Of a DNA stretch of 64,000 bases, positions 51,705 to 60,338 are shown piece by piece (position 1 is the stretch's first letter; every line of letters starts with the position of its first letter). A program made the position numbers and the translations under genes. A model generated the notes under the pieces. It ran no database searches and had not been told where the DNA came from. It was given only the letters and a program-made list of their open reading frames with translations. This DNA is from Micromonospora arida (GTDB lineage: Bacteria; Actinomycetota; Actinomycetes; Mycobacteriales; Micromonosporaceae), in NCBI RefSeq assembly GCF_003857035.1, contig NZ_QGSY01000275.1, positions 62,001 to 126,000 on the forward strand. The letters are read 5' to 3'.

Positions 51705-51820
51705 GACCTCCTGATCTCCGTCGAACTGTTCTCCGGCGATTGTCCTGCATCCGCGCACGCTTTCCGTCTTACTGGTTGGCAGCACGACCCAACCCAGTGC
51801 AGACAGGACGTGGTTCGACC

Positions 51821-52576
51821 ATGAAGATCGTCGTCATCGGGGGCAGCGGCCTCATCGGTTCCAAGCTCGTGGACCGCCTCGGCGCCCAGGGCCACGAGGC
51901 GGTGCCGGCATCGCCGAAGACCGGCGTGAACACCCTCACCGGGGAGGGTGTGGCCGACGCGCTCACCGGCGCCGAGGTCGTCGTCGACGTGTCGAACTCG
52001 CCGTCGTTCGAGGACGCCGCCGTACTGGAGTTCTTCGAGACCTCGACCCGGACGCTCCTCGCCGCCGCGTCGGACGCCGGGGTGAACCACTACGTGGCGC
52101 TCTCCATCGTGGGGTGCGACCGGATCCCGGACAGCGGGTACATGCGCGCGAAGGTAGCCCAGGAGAAGCTCATCGTCGCGTCCGGACTCCCGTACTCGGT
52201 GGTGCACGCCACCCAATTCTTCGAGTTCCTCAAGGGCATCGTCGACACCGCCACGGACGGCGACACCGTGCACCTCGCGCCGGTGCTCATTCAGCCGATG
52301 GCCGCGGACGACGTCGCGGCCGCGGTCGCCGAGGTGGCGCTCGGCGCGCCGACGAACTCCGTGGTCGAGGTCGCCGGGCCGGAGCAGTTCCGCCTCGACG
52401 AACTGGGCCGATCCCTCCTCGCCGACCAACAGGACCGTCGTTCGGTGGTGGCCGACCCCGACGCCCGGTACTTCGGCGCCAAGCTGGGCGAACGCTCGCT
52501 CGTCCCGGCCGACGGTGCTCGCCTCGCCGGCACCGCCCTGGACGACTGGCGTGCCCGGGCGGGCCGGGGACACTGA
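51821..52576 (+). CDS. NAD(P)-binding atypical short-chain dehydrogenase (NmrA-like)
   Basis: A 251-residue Rossmann protein. The motif [16 protein letters not shown] at residues ~5-20 binds the dinucleotide; [28 protein letters not shown] and [13 protein letters not shown] (YxxxK-like) follow. This matches the NmrA/atypical SDR group of quinone-reductase-like proteins. ATG 51821 is preferred over the longer frame that starts in the opposite gene's leader. It is divergent from the methyltransferase. Confidence 0.88.
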   Translation: MKIVVIGGSGLIGSKLVDRLGAQGHEAVPASPKTGVNTLTGEGVADALTGAEVVVDVSNSPSFEDAAVLEFFETSTRTLLAAASDAGVNHYVALSIVGCDRIPDSGYMRAKVAQEKLIVASGLPYSVVHATQFFEFLKGIVDTATDGDTVHLAPVLIQPMAADDVAAAVAEVALGAPTNSVVEVAGPEQFRLDELGRSLLADQQDRRSVVADPDARYFGAKLGERSLVPADGARLAGTALDDWRARAGRGH

Positions 52577-52585
52577 GCCGGCCCG

Positions 52586-54817
52586 TCACCTGGGCGTCCG
52601 GGGCGGGCCGGCCCGCCCACCAAGTCGCTGCACCAACTCCCGTACCGCCTCGGTGAACGGCTCGTCGGACTCGCTCGGCCAGTGCCCTTGGATGGGTGGG
52701 GCGACGCTGTCCCCGGGGGGTGCCACCACGTCACAGGGGTCACGCTGTCGACGATCCACGGCGGCGGCCGGGTCACCGGTGCTGGCCGGCGTGGGCGACG
52801 TGCGGGGGGAGAAGACCCAGCCGCCGATGGGGTCGGTGTCGCGCCACAGGTTCACCCACCGCCAACCCACCCGCCGGCCGATCTCGTGCAGTGCCGCGTC
52901 GTCGACGTACGCGGGGAAGAGTCGTGCGTAGAGGCGGCGCAGCGGGGATCCGTGGGTGAGCAGGGCGACCCGGTCGCCGACCTGTGGTGGCAGTTGGAGC
53001 ACCGTGGCGGCGAGCAGAACCGAGCCGTGGCTGTGCCCGGTGAGCAGCACCGCGTCGCCGCGCTCGACGAGGTAGGTGATCCGGCGGGCCAGTTCCGGCA
53101 CCGCTCGCTCCGAGTAGCAGGGCGGTGAGAACGGGTGGGCGGCCCGCGGCCAGAAGGTGCCGAGGTCCCAGAGGACGCCGATGTGTCGGCGGTACGGCTC
53201 GGTCCGGTACGCGAAGATGCCGCCGATGATCAGCCCGAGAATGATCGCCGCGATCACCCAACTACCGAACGCGATGCCGAACGTGACAGCGTCCGCCGGC
53301 AATCCCACGTTCCGCTCGATCACGTCGCTCGGGAACTGCCCCAGCAGGCCGATGGTGGTGGTGGCAGTGGCGAGCCCGGCGAGACAGCCGTACAGCACGG
53401 CCAGCGGCACCAGCTTCTCGGTGAAGCGAGCCCGAGCTATCGCGTCCCGGATCTGCCGCAGTCGGGGCCCTGCCTCGGCCGGTGGGTTCGGAAAGTCCCG
53501 CGCGACGATCGTCGCACCGGCTCGACGACGACCCCGGCGGGAGAGCAGGACGACGAGCCCAGCGATGATCACCGTGACCAGCAACGCCCGGAGAAAGCCG
53601 TAGATCGCCCAGGTGTAGGCCCGGGGCGGGCCGGAGGCGATGCCCTCTCCGGTCGGCACGTCGCGGTCCAGGAAGTCCGCCACCCGGTAGACCAGTTCGG
53701 CGGAGTACGCCACCGCCATGCTGATCCCGGTGGCGGCGACCACGAGAGGGCCCAGCCCGAACATCGGAGTGGCTCCCCGCTCCCAGCGGCGGTGCCGGAG
53801 CAGCACCACGCCCAGGGCGGCCAACAGCGTCGTCTGAGTCACGAACAGACCGGCCAGGGTCGGGTCGTAGCCGGGGAGCCCGCGCTCCTGCGGCCACGGC
53901 TCCGAGTTGATCAGCACGTGTGCCACCACGACAACGGTCAGGACGATGGCAGCGGTCCGGAGGGTGCGGGTGACCCGGTCGAGCCGCTGGTCGCCGGGGG
54001 TCCGGTCCATCAACGGGGGTGTGCAGAGCAGCCCCACGCAGCCCGTCAGGAGCACCCCCGTGACCGCCGTCAGCGCGATAGTGGCCGGCGAGGCGTCACC
54101 GGCGCCTCGGGCCAGCAGCAGGACGAGGTCCAGCGTCGCGAAGGCCGCGGCGACGTGGACGGCGCGCAGCCGACCTACGAGCGGTTCGGCGTCCCACTGG
54201 CCGACGGTGCCGAGCCGAGACGGGGAGCTGCCCTGATCCGGTGCCCGAAACGCCTCGAAGGACCGCCCCGGACGGCAGCTGACCCGCCAGACCAGGCCGA
54301 TCGCGGCGGCCGGGACCAGCGCGAGCACCGCCAGCCGCAGTCCGACCGGCCGTCCACCCAACCAGGACAACCAACTGCGTCCGGCCAGGCAGTCCGGCGA
54401 GGCCAGGCACCTCCAACCGACGAGGTCCAGGGCGACGCCGGCGATGGCGAGTACGTACAACACGGTGAGGGTGAGCGCCAGCAGGCGGCACAGGGACTTG
54501 ACCGTCGCCTCGGAACTCGGGTTCGCCGGGCGCATCCAGATCGCGACGTTGACCAGCATGAAGGGGAGCAGGAAAACCACCGCCAGGGTGCGGGCCACGG
54601 TCCCGGAGGGCAGGTCACCCCAGCGGTACGCCTCAAGCGTCACCCCGTGCGCGCCGGTGCTGTCCGAATACCGGGGGCGCGGCCGGTAGAACCCGCCACT
54701 GCGGTCGCCGGCGACCTGCCCGGTCTGTTGCAGGTCCAGCACCTGTGCGGCGCTCGCGCCGGAGACTCCGTGTACCCGTAGCTCCACGACGTCGCCGGAG
54801 TCGTCCGGCCCGCTCAA
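52586..54817 (-). CDS. Large polytopic membrane protein with C-terminal lipase-like motif
   Basis: A 743-residue protein. The N-terminus (ELRVHGVSGASAAQVLD) resembles the start of alpha/beta-hydrolase-type domains. About ten membrane segments follow between residues ~75 and 545. The C-terminal ~180 residues are soluble and contain a nucleophile elbow GHSHGS after VLLT, preceded by PELARRITYLVERG, so a lipase/esterase fold split by a membrane domain is possible. Similar proteins occur in actinomycetes without assigned function. It ends 9 bp from the convergent SDR gene. Confidence 0.75.
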   Translation of the reverse strand: MSGPDDSGDVVELRVHGVSGASAAQVLDLQQTGQVAGDRSGGFYRPRPRYSDSTGAHGVTLEAYRWGDLPSGTVARTLAVVFLLPFMLVNVAIWMRPANPSSEATVKSLCRLLALTLTVLYVLAIAGVALDLVGWRCLASPDCLAGRSWLSWLGGRPVGLRLAVLALVPAAAIGLVWRVSCRPGRSFEAFRAPDQGSSPSRLGTVGQWDAEPLVGRLRAVHVAAAFATLDLVLLLARGAGDASPATIALTAVTGVLLTGCVGLLCTPPLMDRTPGDQRLDRVTRTLRTAAIVLTVVVVAHVLINSEPWPQERGLPGYDPTLAGLFVTQTTLLAALGVVLLRHRRWERGATPMFGLGPLVVAATGISMAVAYSAELVYRVADFLDRDVPTGEGIASGPPRAYTWAIYGFLRALLVTVIIAGLVVLLSRRGRRRAGATIVARDFPNPPAEAGPRLRQIRDAIARARFTEKLVPLAVLYGCLAGLATATTTIGLLGQFPSDVIERNVGLPADAVTFGIAFGSWVIAAIILGLIIGGIFAYRTEPYRRHIGVLWDLGTFWPRAAHPFSPPCYSERAVPELARRITYLVERGDAVLLTGHSHGSVLLAATVLQLPPQVGDRVALLTHGSPLRRLYARLFPAYVDDAALHEIGRRVGWRWVNLWRDTDPIGGWVFSPRTSPTPASTGDPAAAVDRRQRDPCDVVAPPGDSVAPPIQGHWPSESDEPFTEAVRELVQRLGGRAGPPRTPR

Positions 54818-55053
54818 CCGCGCTGATCCATCCGACGTTCCCCCGAGCGTCTCGCAGCCCTTGTCCCGCGACCCGGCCCGACGTCACGTCCCGGGCCGCC
54901 GACCGCGGTGGCGGCAGAGCCGGGTCTACCCGATCCGGACGCCCCCAATCTCCGCCGGCCGGGGTGCTACCGCCCAGGCCGGGCGTGACCGCCGGTCACC
55001 GGCCGGGCCATGCCGGCGAGGATTGATCCGGTCGTGGCGGGGTAGGTGCCGCC

Positions 55054-56202
55054 ATGGTCGCTGCCGGTCGGCGCGGAGCGGACGCGGGCCCGTCGACCGT
55101 CGCCCGGTGGTGGGACCGCTTGGTGGCCGCGTTGCGCGACCGGGTCCGTCGGGTACGAACCATCGGTGGCCTCGCCCTACAGGCCGGCCTGGCTGCGGCG
55201 CTGTCCTGGTTGGTGGCGCATTCGCTGCTGCAGGTGTCGCAGCCGGTCTTCGCGCCGATCTCCGCCGTCTCGACGCTCGCCGCGTCGGTCGGCCAGCGGT
55301 TGCGTCGCACCGTCGAGCTGATCATCGGTGTCACCGTCGGAGTGCTGATCGGCGACCTGCTCCTCCTGGTGATCGGCACCGGGTGGTGGCAGCTCGCCCT
55401 GATCGTCGTGTTGGCGATCGTCGTCGCGCTCTTCCTCGCGGGCAGCGCGGCGGTGGTGATCCAGGCGGGGGCGACGGCGGTGCTCATCGCCACGCTCAGC
55501 CCAACCGTCCGGGATCTTGAGATCCCCCGGTTCGTGGACGCGCTCATCGGGGGAGGGGTGGCCCTGCTGGTCACCGCCGTGTTGCTGCCGCTGAACCCGC
55601 TGCGGGTGCTCAACCGGGCTGCGCGGCCGGCGTTGGATCTCCTCGCGACCCAGCTCGACGCCACCGCCGAGGCGCTGGCTGAGCGGGATGCCGCTCGGGC
55701 CCGTACCGCCCGAGGTGAGCTGCGGCAGAGCGCGGGCCGGTTGAACGCGTTCGTTGAGGCGACCCAGGGCGCCCGGGAAGCGAGCATCCTGTCACCGGTG
55801 TACTGGCATCAACGGCACGGGCCGGTGGGCCGCTACGCGCAGGCGGCGGAGCCGATCGACCGGGCGATGCGCAACAGCGGCACCCTGATCCGACGATCGG
55901 TGACGCTCATCGAGGACGGCGAGCCGGTGCCGGAGTCGCTGCCGATGGCGGTGGCCGATCTCGCCGAGGCGGTCCGCCTGCTCAAGCGGCAGTTCGCCGC
56001 AGGCGCCGAGCCGAACCGAGCCCGGGAGCAGGCGCTACGAGCGGTCCGGACGGCCGGGCACGCCTATCGGGACGGCGTTGGCTTCTCCGGTGCGGTGGTG
56101 GTGGCACAGGTCCGGACGACCGTCAGTGACCTTTTGGTCGCCTCCGGCCTGAGTCAGGAGGACGCGAATCACCTGGTCCGGAGGCTCTTCGGCGACCTCT
56201 GA
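55054..56202 (+). CDS. FUSC family membrane protein
   Basis: A 382-residue protein. Residues ~45-185 hold four to five membrane helices with the FUSC pattern (ALSWLVAHSLL...PVFAPISAVSTLAASVGQRLRRTVELIIGVTVGVLIGDLLL...). A long helical cytoplasmic part follows with RPALDLLATQLDATAEALAERDAARARTARGELR. FUSC proteins (aromatic acid exporter/YccS type) export small aromatic acids in some bacteria. ATG 55054 is the probable start. It may stand alone. Confidence 0.85.
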   Translation: MVAAGRRGADAGPSTVARWWDRLVAALRDRVRRVRTIGGLALQAGLAAALSWLVAHSLLQVSQPVFAPISAVSTLAASVGQRLRRTVELIIGVTVGVLIGDLLLLVIGTGWWQLALIVVLAIVVALFLAGSAAVVIQAGATAVLIATLSPTVRDLEIPRFVDALIGGGVALLVTAVLLPLNPLRVLNRAARPALDLLATQLDATAEALAERDAARARTARGELRQSAGRLNAFVEATQGAREASILSPVYWHQRHGPVGRYAQAAEPIDRAMRNSGTLIRRSVTLIEDGEPVPESLPMAVADLAEAVRLLKRQFAAGAEPNRAREQALRAVRTAGHAYRDGVGFSGAVVVAQVRTTVSDLLVASGLSQEDANHLVRRLFGDL

Positions 56203-56260
56203 GAGCCAGGTGACCACCGGTGGAGCCAAGCGGCGGCATCTTTCTGAGCCATAGCTGTTG

Positions 56261-56277
56261 CACTCTGAGCCAGAGTG
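56261..56277. promoter_or_regulatory. Palindrome before the RHH gene
   Basis: CACTCTG-AGC-CAGAGTG is a perfect 7-bp inverted repeat 17-33 bp before ATG 56294. TCTGAGCCA also occurs once more 20 bp upstream, and TGGTGCCATG is repeated just downstream. It may be the site where the ribbon-helix-helix protein represses its own operon. Confidence 0.55.
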
Positions 56278-56293
56278 GTGCCATGATGGTGCC

Positions 56294-56818
56294 ATGGAGC
56301 TGAGGTCATACGTCGAGAACCTGCGTAACGAGTTCGCCGTGGCCGCGGAGGGCGTGGACCCGGAGGCCCGGGCGCTGGCCGAACGACTCTTCGCGCAGTT
56401 GGAGGCGGCCACCCGTCTCACGCTGCTCGAAGCGCTGTCCGACGCGGCCGACGAGATCACCCGCGACCTCGCGCCGGGCTCGGTGCACGTTCGGTTGCGC
56501 GGGCGCGAGCCCGACTTCGTGGTGACGCCGGCCAGCCCGCCGGGCGAGGTGGCGAGCGAGCCCAGTGGCCCGCCACCGCTGTCGGTGCCGGTGTCCGCGC
56601 CCGAGGGTGACGACGGCGGCACCTCACGGATCAACCTGCGGCTGCCCGACCACCTCAAGGCCAGCGTCGAAGAGGCCGCCGGGCGCGCCGGGCTCTCCGT
56701 CAACGCCTGGTTGGTGCGCGCGGTCGCCGGTGCCGTCGGTGGGGGCGAGGCGGAGCGTCGTCCGCCCCGCCGTCCGGAGCCGCGCTCCGGCCAGCATTTC
56801 ACCGGCTGGGCCCGCTGA
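56294..56818 (+). CDS. Ribbon-helix-helix (HicB/Arc-like) regulator
   Basis: A 174-residue protein. The N-terminal ~75 residues are helical (MELRSYVENLRNEFAVAAEG...), a Pro/Ser-rich linker follows, and a C-terminal RHH domain (SRINLRLPDHLKASVEEAAGRAGLSVNAWLVRAVAGAV, residues ~113-150) would bind DNA as a dimer. ATG 56294 is chosen for its place after the palindrome. It heads a rightward operon: DUF4097 protein, then ABC ATPase and permease. No toxin gene is adjacent, so it is more likely an operon regulator than an antitoxin. Confidence 0.82.
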   Translation: MELRSYVENLRNEFAVAAEGVDPEARALAERLFAQLEAATRLTLLEALSDAADEITRDLAPGSVHVRLRGREPDFVVTPASPPGEVASEPSGPPPLSVPVSAPEGDDGGTSRINLRLPDHLKASVEEAAGRAGLSVNAWLVRAVAGAVGGGEAERRPPRRPEPRSGQHFTGWAR

Positions 56819-56890
56819 TCCCCTCGTACCCCACCCCATCACGCCGCTGACCAGCGGCGACCTCCGCCGACCACCTTTCGGGAGACCACC

Positions 56891-57733
56891 ATGCCTGTTT
56901 TCGACACGCCAGAAGCGATTTCCGCCCGGATCGAGATCCCGGTCGGGGACGTCTGGATCGCCGCCAGCGACCGCACCGACACGGTGGTGACGGTGCGGCC
57001 CCGCGACCCGTCCAGCAAGGCCGACCTGAGTGCCGCCGAGCAGACCACAGTCGAGTACGCCGCCGGACAACTGGTGGTCAGGGTGCCGAAGAGCTGGCGT
57101 CGCTACGGGTTCGGTGCCGGGCCGTCGGTCGACGTCCTGATCGAGCTGCCGACCGGATCGGGTGTACAGGCCGAGTCGTCGTGGGCGGCGTTCCGCTGCG
57201 AGGGTCGGCTCGGCGAGTGCCGCATCAAGACCGGTGGCAACATCCGGCTCGACGAGACCGGGCCGTTGGACATCGACTCCAGCCACGGCGAGGTCGCGGC
57301 CGAGCGAGTCCTCGGCTCCGCCCGGGTGAAGGTGTCGTCCGGCAAGGTGCGTCTCGGAGTCGTCGACGGCAGCGCCGAGATCAAGAACTCCTCCGGTGAC
57401 TGCTGGATCGGTAGCGGCGGCGGCGCCGTCCGGATCAACACGGCCTACGGCGACGTCACAGTGGACACCTCGCTGGCCTCGGTGACGGCCCGTACCGCCT
57501 ACGGCAACCTCCGGCTGGGCGAGGTCGTCCGGGGAGTTGTCGAGTTGCAGACCTCCTACGGCGCGATCGAGGTCGGCATCCGTCGCGGGACGGCCGCCTG
57601 GCTGGACGTCAGTTCCAAGCACGGCCGTGTGCACAACGCGCTGGAGTCGACCGACAGCCCGGCGCAGACCGACGAGACGGTCGAGGTCCGCGCGAACACC
57701 TCCTTCGGCGACATCATGATCCGCCGCGCCTGA
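56891..57733 (+). CDS. DUF4097 beta-strand repeat protein
   Basis: A 280-residue soluble protein with repeating ~20-residue strand-turn units typical of DUF4097 adhesin-like beta-helices: VGDVWIAASDRTDTVVTV, CRIKTGGNIRLDETGPLDIDSSHGEVAAERV, VKVSSGKVRLG, RINTAYGDVTVDTS, RTAYGNLRLGEVVRG. No signal peptide, so it stays in the cytoplasm. ATG 56891 follows GGGAGA. In actinomycetes this family is commonly found between an RHH gene and DrrAB-like ABC genes, as here; its role is not known. Confidence 0.85.
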   Translation: MPVFDTPEAISARIEIPVGDVWIAASDRTDTVVTVRPRDPSSKADLSAAEQTTVEYAAGQLVVRVPKSWRRYGFGAGPSVDVLIELPTGSGVQAESSWAAFRCEGRLGECRIKTGGNIRLDETGPLDIDSSHGEVAAERVLGSARVKVSSGKVRLGVVDGSAEIKNSSGDCWIGSGGGAVRINTAYGDVTVDTSLASVTARTAYGNLRLGEVVRGVVELQTSYGAIEVGIRRGTAAWLDVSSKHGRVHNALESTDSPAQTDETVEVRANTSFGDIMIRRA

Positions 57734-57768
57734 CCCACCGCCTTCCGCCGACCACAAATGAGGAGATC

Positions 57769-58746
57769 ATGACCAGCTCCATGAACCCCGCGATCGTCGC
57801 TACAGACCTGCGCAAGTCCTACGGCGACAAGGTCGTGCTGAACGGCATCGATCTGATGATCACCGAGGGCACCATCTTCGCGTTGCTCGGTCCGAATGGC
57901 GCCGGCAAGACCACCACCGTGCAGATCCTCTCCACCCTGATCGACGCCGACGGCGGCAACGCCCGCGTCTTCGGCCACGACCTGACCCGGGAACCCGACG
58001 CGGTACGCGCGCTGATCGGCGTCACCGGCCAGTTCTCCGCCGTCGACAACCTGCTCACCGGTCGGGAGAACCTGATCCTGATGGCCGACCTGTGCCACCT
58101 GGACAGGGCCGCCGGTCGACGGCGGATCGCCGACCTGCTCGACCAGTTCGACCTGACCGAGGCGGCGGGCAAGCCGGTGTCGACGTACTCCGGCGGCATG
58201 CGCCGACGGCTCGACCTCGCGATGACCCTGGTCGGCGAGCCCCGCGTCATCTTCCTCGACGAGCCGACCACCGGCCTCGACCCGCGCAGTCGCCGGGCCA
58301 TGTGGCACATCATCCGTGCGCTCGCCGCCGAGGGCGTGACCATCCTGCTCACCACGCAGTACCTGGAGGAGGCCGACCAGCTCGCCGACCGGGTGGCGTT
58401 CCTCGACCACGGCCGACTGATCGCCGAGGGCACGCCGCGCGAACTCAAGCGGCTCATCCCGGGCGGCCACGTCGTGTTGCAGTTCGCCGACCAGGAGGGG
58501 CTCGATTCGGCGGCCCGGACGTTCGACGCCGCCACCCGGGACGACGCGGCCCTCACCCTCCAGGTGCCGAGTGACGGCGGGGTCGGCTCGCTGCGAGCCC
58601 TGCTCGACCAGCTCGACAGCGCCTCGATCAGCGTGTCGGGGCTCTCCGTGCACACCCCCGACCTCGACGACGTCTTCCTCACCCTCACCGGTCAGCCCGA
58701 CACCCGGGCCGGCCGACCCGACCACGAAAGGGCTCCCGCGCGATGA
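57769..58746 (+). CDS. ABC transporter ATP-binding protein (daunorubicin-resistance DrrA-like)
   Basis: A 325-residue ATPase: Walker A GPNGAGKTT (~residue 40), Q-loop TGQFSAVDNLLTGRENL, signature YSGGMRRRLDLAMTL, Walker B VIFLDEPTTGLDPRSR and H-loop TTQYLEEADQLADR. The C-terminal ~80 residues are the DrrA-type extension ending in DLDDVFLTLTG. ATG 57769 has GAGGAGA upstream and the stop overlaps the permease ATG (ATGA). It drives export of a drug, lipid or peptide through the next gene product. Confidence 0.95.
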   Translation: MTSSMNPAIVATDLRKSYGDKVVLNGIDLMITEGTIFALLGPNGAGKTTTVQILSTLIDADGGNARVFGHDLTREPDAVRALIGVTGQFSAVDNLLTGRENLILMADLCHLDRAAGRRRIADLLDQFDLTEAAGKPVSTYSGGMRRRLDLAMTLVGEPRVIFLDEPTTGLDPRSRRAMWHIIRALAAEGVTILLTTQYLEEADQLADRVAFLDHGRLIAEGTPRELKRLIPGGHVVLQFADQEGLDSAARTFDAATRDDAALTLQVPSDGGVGSLRALLDQLDSASISVSGLSVHTPDLDDVFLTLTGQPDTRAGRPDHERAPAR

Positions 58747-59531
58747 GCACCCTCTCCCTCGCCGTCCGCGACTCGAGCACCATGCTGCGGCGAAACCTGC
58801 TGCACATGCGGCGGTACCCGTCGATGACGTTCCTGCTCATGGGCATCCCGATCATCATCCTGCTGCTCTTCGTCTACGTCTTCGGCGGCACGCTCGGCGC
58901 CGGTCTCGGCCCGTCCGGCGACCGCTCCCAGTACGCCAACTACGTCACCCCCGGCATCTTGCTCATCACAGTGGTCAGCGCCGCGCAGGGCACCGCCATC
59001 TCGGTCGCGATGGACATGACCGAGGGGATCATCGCCCGGTTCCGCACAATGTCGATCTTCCGACCGTCGGTCCTGACGGGTCACGTACTGGGCAGCCTGG
59101 TGCAGACCATGCTCAGCCTCGCGGCCGTCACCGTCGTGGCGCTGCTGGTCGGGTTCCGGCCCACCGCCAACCCGGTCGAATGGCTCGCCGCGATCGGCGT
59201 ACTCGCCATGATCACCTTTGCGCTCACCTGGCTGTCCGTCGCCCTCGGCCTGGTCAGTGACAGCGTCGAGACGGCCAGCAACCTGCCCATGCCGCTGATC
59301 CTCCTGCCGTTCCTCGGCAGCGGGTTCGTCCCCACCGACTCCATGCCGACCGCGGTGCGGTGGTTCGCGGACTACCAGCCCTTCACTCCCGTCATGGAGA
59401 CCCTCCGCGGCCTGCTCCTGGGTACCGGGATCGGCGCCAACGGGATCATCGCGGTCGTCTGGTGCGCCGTCATCACCGTGGGCTGCTTCCTCTGGGCCAA
59501 GGCCCTGTACAACCGCAACCGGACGGCCTGA
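58743..59531 (+). CDS. ABC-2 type permease (DrrB-like)
   Basis: A 262-residue membrane protein with six predicted helices, typical of ABC-2/DrrB permeases: RRNLLHMRRYPSM amphipathic start, YVTPGILLITVVSAAQGTAISVAMDMTEGIIARFRTMSIFR, LSVALGLVSDSVETASNLPMPLILLPFLGSGFVPTDSMP and FADYQPFTPVMETLRGLL. It is the last gene of the four-gene operon; a strong stem-loop follows 37 bp later. Confidence 0.94.
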   Translation: MSTLSLAVRDSSTMLRRNLLHMRRYPSMTFLLMGIPIIILLLFVYVFGGTLGAGLGPSGDRSQYANYVTPGILLITVVSAAQGTAISVAMDMTEGIIARFRTMSIFRPSVLTGHVLGSLVQTMLSLAAVTVVALLVGFRPTANPVEWLAAIGVLAMITFALTWLSVALGLVSDSVETASNLPMPLILLPFLGSGFVPTDSMPTAVRWFADYQPFTPVMETLRGLLLGTGIGANGIIAVVWCAVITVGCFLWAKALYNRNRTA

Positions 59532-59567
59532 TCCGTCCGGCGCGCTCGGTCCCGCCAACGCAACGGA

Positions 59568-59607
59568 GAGCCGGCGGCTCGGCCCACAGGGGTCGGGCCG
59601 CCGGCTC
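59568..59607 (+). terminator. Stem-loop terminator of the DrrAB-like operon
   Basis: GAGCCGGCGGC (59568-59578) pairs perfectly with GCCGCCGGCTC (59597-59607) around an 18-nt loop that can pair further. It starts 36 bp after the permease stop. Confidence 0.75.
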
Positions 59608-59622
59608 GTGGCGTAGTGCGAC

Positions 59623-59750
59623 CGGCGGGCCGGCGGCGCGAGTGCGCGATCGGGCGGCGGGTCGGCGGCGCGAGTGCGTGATCGACCGGCGGGCCGGCGG
59701 TGCGAGTGCGCGATCGGACGGCGAGTCGGCGGCGCGAGCGCGTGATCGAC
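59623..59750. repeat. 32-bp tandem repeat, four copies in a 64-bp dimer pattern
   Basis: Four contiguous 32-bp units (59623-59654, 59655-59686, 59687-59718, 59719-59750) share CGGCGGG.CGGCGG.GCGAG.GCG.GATCG. Units 1 and 3 agree at variable positions (…CCGG…GCGATCGG), as do units 2 and 4 (…TCGG…GTGATCGAC), so the array grew by doubling a 64-bp pair. There are no spacers. Confidence 0.85.
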
Positions 59751-59894
59751 TCGGCTTTCGTGAAGTCGGCCGATCACGCCGCCGAGGACCCCGCGACTTC
59801 AAGGAGCGCGAGTGGATCTTGCTTTCCGGCACCGCCCGACGCGGCGTTGGGCGCGGGCGTCGACCGGGGTGCGCGGGCACGCCGGGACGTTGAA

Positions 59895-59908
59895 TGTTAT
59901 CGATAACA
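59895..59908. promoter_or_regulatory. Perfect LacI-type operator (TGTTATCGATAACA)
   Basis: A fully symmetric 14-bp site matching the operator before the first GH43 gene (13975-13988). It lies ~430 bp before araB. A degenerate copy, TGTTATCGCTGCCA, is at 60029-60042. These could act as auxiliary sites for DNA looping with the araB-proximal operator. Confidence 0.75.
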
Positions 59909-60283
59909 CAGGCATGCCGTCCGGCTTTGCGGTGGGTGGGTCGCCCTCCGGAGCGCTCAGCCATGAGCCCGCGTGGCCGTCGATGGCTGTCGAGCGGATC
60001 CGGGCACGCGACCGCGACGCCCTGGGAATGTTATCGCTGCCATCACCGGCGGGGGAGAAGTGGTCGCTATCGGACGGCGACGCCGCGGTATGCGGCGCAC
60101 TGGACCTGTCGCGCCGCCTGTCGACGGGTCTCCGGGTGGCACCCGTACCGGACCCGGGCGCCATTCGTCGGATGGTTGCCGCAGTTGGGGGTGGAATCTA
60201 GGGGTTTATGCCGGTCCGCTATCTACCCTCCCGAGTCGGTCCGCCTTCCGCGTTCCGTTACGGAGCTGTTGCGGGTAGATGTC

Positions 60284-60327
60284 TTGACGAGCCTGGATGT
60301 GAGCGTTAACACTATCCCCGTTAACGG
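60284..60327 (+). promoter_or_regulatory. araB promoter region with operators
   Basis: TTGACG (60284-60289) is followed by TGTGAGCGTTAACA (60298-60311), a 12-of-14 relative of TGTTATCGATAACA, and then by the palindrome CCGTTAACGG (60318-60327), which abuts the araB ribosome-binding site. The -10 box is not clear. The layout implies repression of the arabinose operon by a LacI-family protein encoded outside the window. Confidence 0.65.
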
Positions 60328-60338
60328 TGGAGGTGAAC

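Larger units (their letters stand above)
59532..60338. other. Gene-free region of ~800 bp between the DrrB and araB genes
   Basis: No reading frame here has a ribosome-binding site and coding-type composition together. The region contains a stem-loop terminator (59568-59607), a 32-bp tandem repeat (59623-59750), a further inverted TGAAGTCG/CGACTTCA pair (~59762-59803), and two LacI-type operator sequences far upstream of araB. The rest shows nothing I can name. Confidence 0.6.

Noticed and set aside
56294-56818. Antitoxin of a HicAB-like toxin-antitoxin pair
   Set aside because: No small toxin gene lies next to it; it heads an exporter operon instead.
59623-59750. CRISPR-like array of 32-bp repeats
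   Set aside because: The units are contiguous with no spacers, and no cas gene is near.
59812-60201. Possible 129-residue protein in the region before araB
   Set aside because: It has no recognisable domain, no convincing ribosome-binding site, and it runs through two operator-like sequences.
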